Assembly: GCF_900094885.1 (NCBI RefSeq)
Contig: NZ_FMBL01000001.1
Location: 710,867 to 774,866, forward strand
DNA length: 64,000 bases
From: Bifidobacterium commune
GTDB taxonomy: Bacteria; Actinomycetota; Actinomycetes; Actinomycetales; Bifidobacteriaceae
Direction of reading: 5' to 3'
The translations under genes were made by a program, and so were the position numbers. The notes beneath the pieces are model-generated. The model had not been told where the DNA came from. It was given only the letters and a program-made list of their open reading frames with translations, and ran no database searches. How positions within the stretch are numbered: the stretch's first letter is position 1; each line of letters opens with the position of its first letter. Below are positions 15,316 through 25,504 of this stretch, piece by piece.

Positions 15316-18300
15316 TCAGTGAGCCGCCGCTTGCCAGTCTGAACCGACACCAATGGAAACATCCAGAGGCACCGCCAAATCAACAGCATGCTCCATGGCG
15401 TTGCGCACCAGTTCGCTGGCCTGTTCGCTTTCACCTGGTGCAACTTCCAACACCAGTTCATCGTGAATCTGAAGAATGATACGGCTTTTGAGTTTGGCTT
15501 CCTTCAGCGCTTGGTCCGCACGTATCATGGCGATTTTCATGATATCCGCGGCAGAGCCTTGAATAGGAGCGTTCAGTGCAGCACGCTCAGCGGCATCACG
15601 AACCTGTCGACGCGAGGAACGAAGTCCGGGGAAATAACGGCGCCGCCCGAACATGGTCTCCGTATAGCCCTTTTCGCGCGCAGTCGTCACCAACGATTCG
15701 AGGTAGTCATGCACCTTACCGAAGGTCGCGAAATACTTGTCTTTGAGCACATCAGCCTCTGCAGGACTGATCTTAAGCTGCTGCGAGAGCCCAAACGTAC
15801 TCAAGCCATAAGCCAGCCCGTAGCTCATCGCCTTAACGTGGCTGCGCTGATCGGAAGTAATATCATCAACCGGAATATCGTAGACTAGACTGGCCACGTA
15901 CCGATGAAAATCAGTACCTGACTTGAAGGCCTCGATCAGCGATTCATCGCCTGACAAATCAGCCATAAGACGTAGCTCGACCTGCGAATAATCGCAACTG
16001 AGCAATGACTGATAGCTCTCACCTGGCACGAAAGCCGAACGTATCTCACGTCCTGCTGCATTCCTGTTAGGAATGTTCTGCAGATTCGGATCGACGGAAC
16101 TGAGACGACCAGTGGCCGCAACAGTCTGCTCAAAAGTGGTATGAATCCTTCCATCTTTGTGGTTGATGGACTCAAGTAGCGTCTGCACAATTTGTTTGAG
16201 CTTGTTTGTTTCACGATGTCGGAGTACCGCCCCGAGAAAATCGCTCGCCCTCTCATCCTGGGCATACTTGACATACAAATCTTGCAGGGTGGCTGCATTC
16301 GTCGTATACGAGCCGGTTTTGGTTCGTCTCGAAGGCATGAGCCCCATCTCATCGAACAACACAGTCTGCAGCTGCTTCGGGCTTTGCAGGTTAAGATCAT
16401 GCCCGGCAGTCGAAATCGCAATCTGCTGTGCTTGTGCGGCTTCGGCGGAGAATCCGTCAAGCAAATCATGCAACCGCCTCAAATCCACTTTAGCACCAGC
16501 TTCTTCGATACCGTATAGACTCCAAGAAACAGGCAATTCAATAGAACGCAACAAGCCGTATTGCTTGCGCTGGTCGATTTCTTTCTTGAGCAAATCAGCC
16601 AGCGAGCGCACGAGCGCCGCCCTCTTGACTGCGATTTCCCGGACCTCTTCGGAGGCCCCATAATCTTCCTTCAGGATTTGCCCGTCACCAAAGTCAAGTT
16701 CACCTTGCGCCTTTCTGGGTTTGGCTTCAGGAATTTCCACTTTTAAGAAATGTGATGCGGCTTTTTCCAGCATCTCGGCATGGAAATCAGGCTCCACCAG
16801 ATAACCGGCGAGTTTCGTGTCGAACAAAGGAGCGGGCAAGTCGAGACCAGCCGAAGAGAGTATATGCAAATGCTCCTTGTATCCATGCACAATCATCGAA
16901 GTATGGAAGGTGTCAAACAGTCTCTGAAAAATATCATGAATCCGGTCATCGATATTTTCAGCGTTAATCACTGCTGCCTCATAGTCCGCCATAACGGCAA
17001 CCGCTTCAAGATGGGCATCCCCCGGCTTTGAAACACCCAACGCATAAAGCACCCAGGAATGCTCAACAGCAGCGGTGCAGCTTAATTCACAAGCTACCGG
17101 TCCACGCACTTCGCCAGCCTTTGCAGGCGTCGGATCGTTATTCTCTGTCGTTGATTGGTTTCGAGCGTTGTCGGTCTTTTCGGTCTCGCTCGGCTTTTGT
17201 GTATTATCGGACTTATGCTCACCATCTCCCGACCGGGCTTTGATGTCCATAATTGCGGCTGACTGACCATTGGAAGGCCCAAAAGCGTCAGAACCAAAAT
17301 AAGGATCAGACTCGGCCTCTGTGAAAACTGATGTGATGTGTTTGTCAAGCCAATCCTCAAGTTCATCCGCATCGCTGATATGAATTGGATGAGGATCACT
17401 GATCGTCAATTCATTGGCGTCAATCGACGCTTCAAAAGATGAATCCATGTCATCGGGAATAACTCCGCCGTTAAACGACTTGACCAAACGTACCTTGGAC
17501 CGGTCGCTGAACTCGAGCTTGGAGAAAGTCTTGTTCACCTCGGACATATCCATGCCGCCGAGGACAAAATCATCGATGGAGGCACCCAAATCGACGTCTC
17601 TAAGAACTTTATTGACGCGTCTGTTGAGCTTGACCTGGTCGATGTTGTCACGCAATGCCTGACCTTTTTTGCCCGGCAACTCGTCAGCATGCTCGATAAT
17701 GCCTTCAAGCCCACCGTATTGATTGATCCATTTGGCCGCATATCCATCACCGACGCCCGGCACCCCGGGGATATTGTCCGCGGTTTCACCGCGCATGGCG
17801 GCAAGGTCCGGATACTGCTGCGGGGTAACATGATATTTCTCCACGATCGACTCAGGAGTCATATGCTTCAAATCCTTGAAATGGTGCCCTGGATACAGCA
17901 CAGTAGTATCGTCATCGATCAGTTGGAAGGCGTCACGATCACCGGAAAGCACAAGCGTCTTATATCCCGCTTTTTTGCCCATCGTGGCCATGGTGCCGAT
18001 GATGTCATCCCCCTCATAGCCCTTCTTCTCAATGTATTTGACACCCAACGCCTTCAGCAGCTTTTGTATAACCGGCAGCTGACTCAACAGATCTTCAGGT
18101 GCGGCATCCCTGGTCCCCTTGTATTGAGGCAGCATTTCGTTGCGGAACGTGCCGCCTGCCATATCAAAGGCAACGGCAAGATGCCCCGGCTTCTCATTGT
18201 CCAAAACCTGGGCGAGCATCGTCGCAAAACCCCAAACAGCATTGGTCGGCTCACCGGTCGACGTGGTGAAGTTTTCCGCAGGCAGCGCGTAGAAAGCACG

Positions 18301-18420
18301 AAACGCTAACGAATGGCCGTCTACGACAAGCAGAGTGCCTTCAGATTTCGCCTCACTCGCGTTTTGGTGTTCGTTGATATTCTTGTCCATCATCGCCGCC
18401 ATTCCTGAATCGATTGCCAT
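15316..18420 (-). CDS. polA: DNA polymerase I with 5' nuclease; proofreading domain degenerate
   Basis: 1034 aa. Fills gaps and removes RNA primers in replication and repair. The 5'-3' nuclease domain (residues about 28-320) has VVDGHSLAFRAFYALP, AFD, EGDDIIGTMA and SGDRDAFQL. A charged Ser/Thr/Glu-rich linker (about 365-440) is longer than usual. The middle domain keeps the exonuclease fold (FDTKLAGYL) but has ACELSC where an active proofreader has D-x-E, so 3'-5' exonuclease is probably lost, as in other actinobacteria. Polymerase motif A DYSQVELRLMA starts near 810, motif B RSHVKAMSYGLAYG near 860 and motif C QIHDELVLEV at 984. The start is uncertain: ATGs at 18393 or 18390 have a better AGGA. 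A TATAGT element (18444-18449) lies upstream. Confidence 0.97.
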   Translation of the reverse strand: MAIDSGMAAMMDKNINEHQNASEAKSEGTLLVVDGHSLAFRAFYALPAENFTTSTGEPTNAVWGFATMLAQVLDNEKPGHLAVAFDMAGGTFRNEMLPQYKGTRDAAPEDLLSQLPVIQKLLKALGVKYIEKKGYEGDDIIGTMATMGKKAGYKTLVLSGDRDAFQLIDDDTTVLYPGHHFKDLKHMTPESIVEKYHVTPQQYPDLAAMRGETADNIPGVPGVGDGYAAKWINQYGGLEGIIEHADELPGKKGQALRDNIDQVKLNRRVNKVLRDVDLGASIDDFVLGGMDMSEVNKTFSKLEFSDRSKVRLVKSFNGGVIPDDMDSSFEASIDANELTISDPHPIHISDADELEDWLDKHITSVFTEAESDPYFGSDAFGPSNGQSAAIMDIKARSGDGEHKSDNTQKPSETEKTDNARNQSTTENNDPTPAKAGEVRGPVACELSCTAAVEHSWVLYALGVSKPGDAHLEAVAVMADYEAAVINAENIDDRIHDIFQRLFDTFHTSMIVHGYKEHLHILSSAGLDLPAPLFDTKLAGYLVEPDFHAEMLEKAASHFLKVEIPEAKPRKAQGELDFGDGQILKEDYGASEEVREIAVKRAALVRSLADLLKKEIDQRKQYGLLRSIELPVSWSLYGIEEAGAKVDLRRLHDLLDGFSAEAAQAQQIAISTAGHDLNLQSPKQLQTVLFDEMGLMPSRRTKTGSYTTNAATLQDLYVKYAQDERASDFLGAVLRHRETNKLKQIVQTLLESINHKDGRIHTTFEQTVAATGRLSSVDPNLQNIPNRNAAGREIRSAFVPGESYQSLLSCDYSQVELRLMADLSGDESLIEAFKSGTDFHRYVASLVYDIPVDDITSDQRSHVKAMSYGLAYGLSTFGLSQQLKISPAEADVLKDKYFATFGKVHDYLESLVTTAREKGYTETMFGRRRYFPGLRSSRRQVRDAAERAALNAPIQGSAADIMKIAMIRADQALKEAKLKSRIILQIHDELVLEVAPGESEQASELVRNAMEHAVDLAVPLDVSIGVGSDWQAAAH

Positions 18421-18508
18421 GTTCGTGTTTTGTCTCTGTCTCTACTATACAAATGTCGCCTGCCGATTCCCATACGAATCGACAGGCGACATAATCAACA
18501 AGTGTTGC

Positions 18509-19285
18509 TCAGTTCTGGCCTGATTCAGACTTAGCATCACCATATTTGGCAATAATAGCCATTGCCAGACGCTTCTTAGGAATACGCTGGTCCATCGAAG
18601 TCTTTTGAATCCAGCGAAACGCGCCTTGCTCAGAAAAGTCCGCCTTGTCCATCAACAGACCCTTTGCACGGTCGACGAGCTTACGCTCTTCGAGAGTTTC
18701 TTCGGCCTTCTTAAGCTTCTCCTCTGCTTCTTTAAGCTGGGATTCCGCTTTCTTCAGTTTACCTTCGTTCTGCTCCACCGTATCAAGCAGGTCATTGATT
18801 TCGGCGAAACGACCCATAGCCACTTCCAACGCCGGCAGCAATTTGGATTCTTCGTAAGGCTTGGTGACATATGCCATAGCACCAGCACCGGTTGCCTGCT
18901 TTACCAAGTCGGATTGAGAGTATGCAGTCAGCATCACCACAGGCGCGATGTTCTCGTCACAAATGGTCCCTGCGGCAGTGATGCCATCCATGCGAGGCAT
19001 CTTGACGTCCATGCACACCACATCAGGACGCTCTTTACGAGTCAGCTCAACGGCTTCCTCACCATTTGCCGCTTCGCCAACGACCTTGTAACCATTGTCT
19101 TCAAGCATGGCAACAAGATCCATACGATTGACGGATTCGTCTTCCGCCACGACGACAGTGCGCTGGCGCGGTTCAGCATCTTCAATCTTTTCTGCTTTTT
19201 CCCCGTTTGCGGTGGGCTCAACAAAATCGTTTGCCGCCGCTTTCAGCTCTTCATCGGTTAAAACCTGATCCATTGCCTCATCCAT
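18509..19285 (-). CDS. pdtaR: ANTAR-domain response regulator (PdtaR-like RNA-binding antiterminator)
   Basis: 258 aa. Receiver domain at about residues 43-160: VVVAEDESVNRMDLVAML with the acidic pocket, phosphoacceptor D93 in VCMDVKMPRMDG, then MLTAYSQ and the switch lysine in VTKPYEESKL. A coiled coil of KKAESQLKEAEEKLKKAEE type (about 170-195) leads to the C-terminal ANTAR domain (AKGLLMDKADFSEQGAFRWI and KKRLAMAIIAKYG), which binds RNA two-hairpin antiterminators when phosphorylated. The N-terminal 40 residues are variable. The cognate kinase is likely the HisKA_2 kinase at 47598-49076. In mycobacteria this pair controls the response to nitric oxide and copper; the target here is unknown. 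Confidence 0.92.
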   Translation of the reverse strand: MDEAMDQVLTDEELKAAANDFVEPTANGEKAEKIEDAEPRQRTVVVAEDESVNRMDLVAMLEDNGYKVVGEAANGEEAVELTRKERPDVVCMDVKMPRMDGITAAGTICDENIAPVVMLTAYSQSDLVKQATGAGAMAYVTKPYEESKLLPALEVAMGRFAEINDLLDTVEQNEGKLKKAESQLKEAEEKLKKAEETLEERKLVDRAKGLLMDKADFSEQGAFRWIQKTSMDQRIPKKRLAMAIIAKYGDAKSESGQN

Positions 19286-19402
19286 TATGCATTCACTTCC
19301 ATATTGTTCGTCTTTGGGGCTTTTCAGTTTCTTGACAATTGTCGAGTATAGAGCACATTGATCGCATTATACGCAAGTTACAAAAGTGATAATCCACTAG
19401 AG

Positions 19403-19476
19403 TGCCCTTGGTGGGACTCGAACCCACACTGCACAGATTTTGAGGCTGTTTCCTCTACCAATTGGGATACAAGGGC
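19403..19476 (-). tRNA. tRNA-Leu-like (anticodon CAA) with a short variable loop
   Basis: 74 nt. Acceptor GCCCTTG pairs with CAAGGGC, discriminator A. The anticodon loop CTCAAAA has T33 and anticodon CAA; the anticodon stem has a mismatch at its loop end (ACAGC / TCTGT). T-arm GTGGG-TTCGAGT-CCCAC is perfect. The variable region is only GCAGT (5 nt), whereas bacterial tRNA-Leu normally has a long variable arm. Leu by anticodon, but structurally odd. Confidence 0.82.
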
Positions 19477-19606
19477 TTGTATCTTGCCATGATTCCCTGA
19501 AATCAAGACCATATTAAGATATCACAATCAAGCGACGAAAGCATTCAGTTTCGTAATCAGCGTGTCTTTCCGATTTCAAGAAATCATCTTTCAGTTAGCG
19601 AAACAA

Positions 19607-19618
19607 GGGGCTGACCCC
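19607..19618 (-). terminator. Short GC hairpin downstream of pyk
   Basis: On the minus strand GGGG-TCAG-CCCC is followed by TTGTTT, about 100 bp past the pyk stop. Weak but well placed. Confidence 0.35.
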
Positions 19619-19715
19619 AGTGAAGTCATCACCGGAGTCAACCTCCCACTCTTATCCGATATTCATGTATTCACGAATTGCAGATACGCACAATCCGAAA
19701 ATGCAACTTGGAAAA

Positions 19716-21164
19716 TCAGTCAGCGTCGCAAGCACCCACGGTGTGGACGTAAATCGAATCCGTACGACCGGACTGCTGCTCACCCTGTGCGGAGCTAAGC
19801 ACCACAATCTTGTCGCCGTCAACGACCTTGCCCGCATCGCGCAGAACCTTGTCAGTGAACTTCATAAGCTCGTGACGGTTCATGTTATGGTAATCCTCGG
19901 CGACGCAGAACGCCTCGGTGCCCCAGCTCAGAGCCAACCAATGATAGGTGTGCTCGTTGTTGGTGATGCCATAGATCGGAGCGGCAGGACGCTCGCGAGA
20001 AACACGATGTACCGTAGAACCGGTCTGGGTGAAAGCAACGATTGCCTTGGCATTGACCTTGTCAGCCAAGTCAACAGCCGCAGAAGAAACCGCGCCGGTA
20101 CTCGACATATCCGGGTTCTTAAGAGTCGGGATACGATCGAATCCATGCTCTGTGGCATAACCAGAAATACGGGACATCGTGTTGACGGTCTGAGGTGCAT
20201 ACTTGCCGACAGCGGTCTCGTTCGACGTCATGGTTGCATCGGCACCATCGAGCACGGCGTTGGCGCAATCGGAGGCCTCAGCACGCGTCGGAATCGGCGA
20301 GCTGACCATCGAACCGAGCACCTCGGTAGCAACAATAACCGGCTTGGCGTATTCGCGGGCCAGTTCGATGCAACGCTTGGTGACCAGCGGCACCTCCTCG
20401 AACGGCATTTCGACTGCCATATCACCACGAGCGACCATGATGCCGTCAAATGCCTTCACGATGTCTTCGAGGTTCTCAACAGCTTGCGGCTTCTCGATTT
20501 TCGCGACGACTGGGATGCGGCGACCTTCTTCGTCCATAATCTCGTGCGCACGATCGATGTCAGAAGCGAAACGCACAAAGGACATGGCGACGATGTCCGC
20601 GCCGGTCTGGATGGCCCAACGCAAATCGCCCTCATCCTTTTCGGTCAGGGCAGGTAGGCTCACGGCAACGCCGGGAAGGTTGATGCCCTTGTGGCTGGAG
20701 ACAGGACCTGCGACGATAACCTTGGTGTGAACGTTGTTACCCTCGACCTTGGTGACCTCAAGACGGACCTTGCCGTCATCTATGAGAATCGGGTCTCCGG
20801 GGTGGCAATCCCCAGGAAGTCCCTTGAAAGTGGTGGAAGTGATGTGCTCGTCACCTTCAATATCGTCGGTGGTGATAACGAATTCCTGGCCCTCTGTGAG
20901 CTGAACCTTGTCTTCACCCGCAGCATTCTTCTTGAACCAACCACAACGAATCTTCGGACCCTGCAAGTCAACCAAAGCGGCAACATTGCGGCCCGTGCTC
21001 TTGGAAGCCTCGCGTACGTTGTTGTAAACCTTCAGGTGATCTTCAGTGGTGCCGTGAGAACGATTGAGACGTGCGACATCCATACCGTTCTTGACCAGTT
21101 CGGTCAAATTTTCCAACGATTCACTGGCCGGTCCGATGGTGTCTACGATTTTTGCTTTCCTCAT
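19716..21164 (-). CDS. pyk: Pyruvate kinase
   Basis: 482 aa, normal for the bacterial enzyme. Converts phosphoenolpyruvate and ADP to pyruvate and ATP, the last step of glycolysis and of the bifid shunt. Visible: KIVDTIGPASESLENLTELVKNGMDVARLNRSHG at the N-terminus (substrate-binding Arg and the NxSH-type segment, split here for reading), LVDLQGPKIRCG, the B-domain insert at about 75-165, and the active-site lysine block VVAKIEKPQAVENLEDIV with GIMVARGDMAVEMPFEEVP just after. MVSSPIPTRAEASDCANAVLDGADATMTSNETA follows, with the potassium-site threonines. The C-terminal domain ends with the effector-site region. Starts at the ATG at 21164. Confidence 0.97.
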   Translation of the reverse strand: MRKAKIVDTIGPASESLENLTELVKNGMDVARLNRSHGTTEDHLKVYNNVREASKSTGRNVAALVDLQGPKIRCGWFKKNAAGEDKVQLTEGQEFVITTDDIEGDEHITSTTFKGLPGDCHPGDPILIDDGKVRLEVTKVEGNNVHTKVIVAGPVSSHKGINLPGVAVSLPALTEKDEGDLRWAIQTGADIVAMSFVRFASDIDRAHEIMDEEGRRIPVVAKIEKPQAVENLEDIVKAFDGIMVARGDMAVEMPFEEVPLVTKRCIELAREYAKPVIVATEVLGSMVSSPIPTRAEASDCANAVLDGADATMTSNETAVGKYAPQTVNTMSRISGYATEHGFDRIPTLKNPDMSSTGAVSSAAVDLADKVNAKAIVAFTQTGSTVHRVSRERPAAPIYGITNNEHTYHWLALSWGTEAFCVAEDYHNMNRHELMKFTDKVLRDAGKVVDGDKIVVLSSAQGEQQSGRTDSIYVHTVGACDAD

Positions 21165-21303
21165 GAATACCTGTCCTAATCCATTTCTGACATATTGTTC
21201 GGCGGAGCCATGCCCGCTACATTTTCCAGTCTACTAGCATTTTCAAGTGTTCAAAACGGTTATGCTCAATTTTTTGTGAACGCTCACATAACCATCTCGA
21301 GTT

Positions 21304-22287
21304 TCACTTTGCTTTGGCTTTATCGAGCCTCATTTTGACCACGCTGGCGAGTGCCGCGACACCAATCGCAACGACGATTACACCCAGTGAAGCCCAAATT
21401 GGCACCTCCGGAATTTGCGTTACCGGATGCCCCCCATTGATGAACGGCAGCGAATTGCCATGCAGTGCCTCCATGATGAGCTTCACGCCGATGAAGCCTA
21501 GAACTACAGCCAATCCGTATGGCAAATACTCCAATTTATCAAGAAGTGCGCCAAGCAGGAAGTAAAGCTGCTGAAGACCCAAAAGGGCGAATACGTTCGA
21601 AGTAAAGACGATAAACGGATCTTTGGTCAACCCGAAGATCGCCGGTATGGAGTCAAACGCAAACATCACATCGGTGGTGCCGACGGTCAGGAAGACGAGG
21701 AGCATCGGGGTGAAGTACTTCTTCCCCCCATGGGTGGTGCGTAACTTTTCACCATCATATTCATCGGTAACGTTGACGACCTTGCGCAGTGCACGGATGA
21801 TTGCGTTTTCATGGTATTCCTCATCCTCGTTGTCTCCAACAACGAGTTTCACTGCGGTGTAGACCAGGAAGATTCCGAAGATGAAAAACACCCAAGTGAA
21901 ACGCTCGATCACGGCTGCGCCTACGAGGATGAAGAAACCACGCAAAATAAGTGCAATGGTGATGCCGACGCTCAACACATATTTCTGAAGTTGCTTAGGT
22001 ACGGCAAAATTCGTCATAATGATCACGAAAACGAAAAGGTTGTCGATACTTAGCGAGTACTCGGTGAGCCAACCAGAATAGAACTCAAGCGCAGGTTGAG
22101 AACCTGAAACCCACCAGACCAATCCGCCGAAAATCAGTGCAGCCGCGACGAAGAAAACGATATGCTGCACACACTCCTTGGTGGAAGGCACATGCGGTTT
22201 TCTACCGATGACAAACAGATCGAAAACAAAGAAGACGGCCAGCACCACGAAAGTGACGACCATGAACGCTACAGGTGTTTCTGACAT
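21304..22287 (-). CDS. TerC family integral membrane protein
   Basis: 327 aa with about nine hydrophobic segments. Family members are linked to tellurium resistance, and some export manganese or assist metalation of secreted proteins. Typical marks are the conserved acidic SIDNLFVF (in YSLSIDNLFVFVIIMTNF), TDVMFAFDSIPAIFGLTKDPFIVFTSNVFALLGLQ (shown in parts: TDVMFAFDSIPAIFG and FIVFTSNVFALLGL) and GVKLIMEALH. A charged cytoplasmic loop lies around residues 150-190. Monocistronic by spacing, between pyk and uvrB. Confidence 0.92.
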   Translation of the reverse strand: MSETPVAFMVVTFVVLAVFFVFDLFVIGRKPHVPSTKECVQHIVFFVAAALIFGGLVWWVSGSQPALEFYSGWLTEYSLSIDNLFVFVIIMTNFAVPKQLQKYVLSVGITIALILRGFFILVGAAVIERFTWVFFIFGIFLVYTAVKLVVGDNEDEEYHENAIIRALRKVVNVTDEYDGEKLRTTHGGKKYFTPMLLVFLTVGTTDVMFAFDSIPAIFGLTKDPFIVFTSNVFALLGLQQLYFLLGALLDKLEYLPYGLAVVLGFIGVKLIMEALHGNSLPFINGGHPVTQIPEVPIWASLGVIVVAIGVAALASVVKMRLDKAKAK

Positions 22288-22319
22288 ATTATCAGCCTAC
22301 GAGATGCCGGTGACCTGCG

Positions 22320-24434
22320 TTATTTCTGAGCCTCGGTGATCTGACGCAACTCCTTTTTCAAATCGCGAATCTCGTCGCGCAGTCGCGCAGCAAGTTCGAA
22401 CTGAAGCTGCTCTGCGGCTGTATGCATCTGCTCACTCATCTGACGAATAAGATCGGCCAAATCCTGCGCAGGAAGACCTGCGTTGACAATGTCGTTATGA
22501 CGCTTCTGCAAATCCTTCTCGTCAAGACTGGTAAGAGCCACGCGTTTGTCACTACCCGCACGCTTCTCGTCACGGTATCCACCCGACAAAAGCGTTTCGG
22601 TATCGACATCTTCTTTTGCCAACATGTCGGTGACGTCGCTGATCTTCTTTATCAATGGCTTCGGGTCGATACCATGCTCTTCGTTGTATGCAATCTGTTT
22701 TTCACGACGACGATTGGTCTCATTGATGGCAGTTTCCATCGCATCGGTGATCTCGTCGGCATACATAATCACCGTACCTGATACATTACGAGCTGCACGA
22801 CCGATGGTCTGAATAAGTGAACGATGCGAACGCAGGAAGCCTTCCTTGTCTGCATCAAGAATGGCGACCAGCGAAACTTCGGGCAAATCGAGCCCTTCTC
22901 GCAGCAGGTTGATGCCGACGATGACATCAATCTTGCCTTCGCGCAACTCGCGCAGTAATTCAACGCGGCGAAGCGTGTCGACATCCGAGTGCAGGTATTC
23001 GACCTTGATGTCACGTTCCAGCAGATAATCGGTAAGGTCTTCGGCCATCTTTTTGGTCAGCGTGGTCACCAAAACACGTTCTTGTCGAGCAATGCGCTCC
23101 TTGACTTCACCCAACAGGTCATCAATTTGCCCCTTAACAGGACGCACTTCAACCTTTGGATCCAACAGACCGGTTGGCCTGATGACCTGCTCCACCACCC
23201 CGTCAGAGAGCCCAAGCTCATAATCACCTGGAGTAGCCGAAAGATAGACCGTCTGACCTATCCTGTCTAGGAACTCCGGCCATTTGAGCGGCCGGTTATC
23301 CATTGCAGACGGCAAACGGAAACCGTTATCAACCAAAGTACGTTTGCGGCTTGCATCCCCTTCATACATTGCCCCGATCTGCGGAACCGTGACATGGGAT
23401 TCATCGATGACCAAAAGGAAATCATCGGGGAAGAAGTCAAGCAATGTATGCGGGGCGCTGCCAGGCTCACGCTGATCAAAATGCCTGGAATAATTTTCAA
23501 TGCCGGAGCAGAAACCAACCTGCTGGATCATCTCCAAATCGTAATTTGTACGCATTTCAAGACGTTGCGCTTCAAGTTCCTTTCCTTGTTTGCGCAGCTG
23601 CGTCGTACGTTCAATCAACTCGCCCTTGATGGTCTTTAACGCATGTTCGGTACGTTCAGGGCCAGCAATATAGTGCGAAGCAGGGAAAATATGGACCTGA
23701 TCTTCATGAGCAATAACGTCACCGGTAAGCGGATGAAGCGTCGAAATGCGGTCGATCTCATCACCGAAGAACTCGATACGGATGGCCAGCTCCTCATAAA
23801 CCGGAATGATTTCGACAGTATCGCCGCGCACCCTAAAAGTACCTCTGGTAAAGGCGACATCATTGCGCTTATACTGCATTGCAACGAATTGACGAAGCAA
23901 CGAATCCCTGTCAACCTGCTCACCTTCATGCAGGAAAAGCATGCGACCCGCGTATTCCTCCGGAGTTCCGAGGCCGTAAATGCAGGAGACGGTGGCCACG
24001 ACCACACAATCGTCCCTTGTCAACAGATTTGCGGTGGCCGCGTGACGAAGACGCTCCACATCATCATTGACGTTGGAGTCCTTTTCGATATACGTGTCGG
24101 TTTGCGGAATATAAGCCTCAGGCTGGTAATAGTCGTAATAAGAGACGAAATAGCTTACGGCATTGTCTGGCATCAGTTCGCGAAATTCGGCACATAACTG
24201 GGCGGCCAGCGTCTTGTTTGGCTCCAAAATCAGCGTGGGTCGCTGCAATCGCTCAATCAGCCACGCAGTTGTAGCAGTCTTTCCTGTACCTGTGGCACCC
24301 ATCAGCACCACGTCGTTCTCGCCGTTTTCAACACGATGAGCAATTGCTTCGATGGCTTCCGGCTGATCTCCGGACGGCTTGTACGGTGCCTTCACCACGA
24401 ACGGATGATGTGAACGCTCAATATTGAACCCCAT
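22320..24434 (-). CDS. uvrB: Excinuclease ABC subunit B
   Basis: 704 aa, full length. DNA damage-verifying helicase of nucleotide excision repair; loads UvrC. Walker A GATGTGKT near residue 45; the beta-hairpin region [21 protein letters not shown] near 95-115; helicase motif [17 protein letters not shown] near 345; motif V/VI with [23 protein letters not shown] and QTIGRAARN. The C-terminal UVR motif ([19 protein letters not shown] then [11 protein letters not shown]) binds UvrC. I see no SOS box immediately upstream. It is followed within 40 bp upstream-to-downstream by terC on the same strand. Confidence 0.98.
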   Translation of the reverse strand: MGFNIERSHHPFVVKAPYKPSGDQPEAIEAIAHRVENGENDVVLMGATGTGKTATTAWLIERLQRPTLILEPNKTLAAQLCAEFRELMPDNAVSYFVSYYDYYQPEAYIPQTDTYIEKDSNVNDDVERLRHAATANLLTRDDCVVVATVSCIYGLGTPEEYAGRMLFLHEGEQVDRDSLLRQFVAMQYKRNDVAFTRGTFRVRGDTVEIIPVYEELAIRIEFFGDEIDRISTLHPLTGDVIAHEDQVHIFPASHYIAGPERTEHALKTIKGELIERTTQLRKQGKELEAQRLEMRTNYDLEMIQQVGFCSGIENYSRHFDQREPGSAPHTLLDFFPDDFLLVIDESHVTVPQIGAMYEGDASRKRTLVDNGFRLPSAMDNRPLKWPEFLDRIGQTVYLSATPGDYELGLSDGVVEQVIRPTGLLDPKVEVRPVKGQIDDLLGEVKERIARQERVLVTTLTKKMAEDLTDYLLERDIKVEYLHSDVDTLRRVELLRELREGKIDVIVGINLLREGLDLPEVSLVAILDADKEGFLRSHRSLIQTIGRAARNVSGTVIMYADEITDAMETAINETNRRREKQIAYNEEHGIDPKPLIKKISDVTDMLAKEDVDTETLLSGGYRDEKRAGSDKRVALTSLDEKDLQKRHNDIVNAGLPAQDLADLIRQMSEQMHTAAEQLQFELAARLRDEIRDLKKELRQITEAQK

Positions 24435-24515
24435 GCCTGCCTCGATTCTCTGACCAATCCGGACTTCTCAACTCAACCTTGACGCGAAACGCATCATTCC
24501 ATTGCTTCTCGACAC

Positions 24516-25208
24516 CTAATTACGTTTAGCACTCAACCGACTCTCCGCCTTCACTGCATTTCGTATGCGGAAGTCTGAAAGCCATCGTGCGAATAGCATA
24601 TCAAGACACTCGAACATTTGTTCGATTGGTTGAGTGGAATCAATGACCACATCCGCAATCGCCTCGCGCTGCTGGGAACTAGGCTGATGACGAATCCTGT
24701 CTTCCGCCTGTTCCCGACTCATCCCTCGTGTAGACATCATGCGTGCAATGCGAACCCTCTCGGGAGCCTCGATGGTGAGTATATGGTCAAATCGAAATGG
24801 AATCACCTCCATGACTTCAGCCAGCAACGGAACGTCATGAACGATAACACCACCAAGAGGAAAAGTGCCGCAGGGACCCCGATTGGGCGCTTGACCGATC
24901 TCATGTTCCATTTGGGTGGCACACCGAAAAATCAATGGATGCTCGATATCATCCAAGCGTTTTCGTGAATTCGGATCAGCTTCGAAGGAAAAAACATGTT
25001 CAGCCATCCACTGACGATTCAACGACCCATCAGACATCATTGCGTCGGGGCCAAATTCACGGACGATTGCTTGCATGCCTTCGCCATGGGGCTCGACCAC
25101 TTCTCTGGCCAACTGATCGTAATCGATGAGATAAGCACCCATCTCCTTCAAGTGCTCGGCAACAGTGCTCTTGCCAGCCGCAATACCGCCGGTCAAACCA
25201 ACTCTCAT
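24516..25208 (-). CDS. coaE: Dephospho-CoA kinase
   Basis: About 230 aa. Phosphorylates the 3'-OH of dephospho-CoA, the final step of coenzyme A synthesis. The start at 25208 is preferred over 25241 because GGAGAGAAT precedes it and the P-loop follows at once: MRVGLTGGIAAGKSTVAEHL (Walker A GGIAAGKS). DYDQLAREVVEPHGEG supplies the catalytic Asp, and IEHPLIFR and VHDVPLLAEV match the CoA-binding and lid regions. MSREQAEDRIRHQPSSQQR is the family's RxxxQ/R element. A 20-residue tail follows. The rpsA stop is about 300 bp upstream on the same strand. Confidence 0.95.
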   Translation of the reverse strand: MRVGLTGGIAAGKSTVAEHLKEMGAYLIDYDQLAREVVEPHGEGMQAIVREFGPDAMMSDGSLNRQWMAEHVFSFEADPNSRKRLDDIEHPLIFRCATQMEHEIGQAPNRGPCGTFPLGGVIVHDVPLLAEVMEVIPFRFDHILTIEAPERVRIARMMSTRGMSREQAEDRIRHQPSSQQREAIADVVIDSTQPIEQMFECLDMLFARWLSDFRIRNAVKAESRLSAKRN

Positions 25209-25439
25209 ATTCTCTCCAACCTCAAACGATGTCGTTGGCAATCATCTCCGAAAACGATCAAAATACGACCTTTCCCACGAACAAACGGTCCATATCACCA
25301 TAGCCACCAGTCCGCCAAAAACCGATCATCCGTATATTTCAGCCCAATAAGCCATGCAATATCAACAGCTCATGAGAGCTCAGCATGGACTACCTGTCAA
25401 CGATCGCCTACAATCACAGTCACATCGTAGATACGCAAA

Positions 25440-25472
25440 GGTCCGAGGCAAGTCATCAACCTGCCCCGGACC
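25440..25472 (-). terminator. Terminator hairpin of rpsA
   Basis: Minus strand: GGTCCGGGGCA and TGCCTCGGACC form an 11-bp stem with one G-U pair and an 11-nt loop, followed by TTTG. It lies about 30 bp past the rpsA stop. Confidence 0.65.
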
Positions 25473-25504
25473 CAAATGACACTCAGTCAGCTAAGAAACT
25501 CAGC

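Noticed and set aside
19620..20657. 345-codon plus-strand frame opposite pyk
   Set aside because: Pyruvate kinase motifs are complete on the minus strand. The antisense reading is His/Arg-rich noise.
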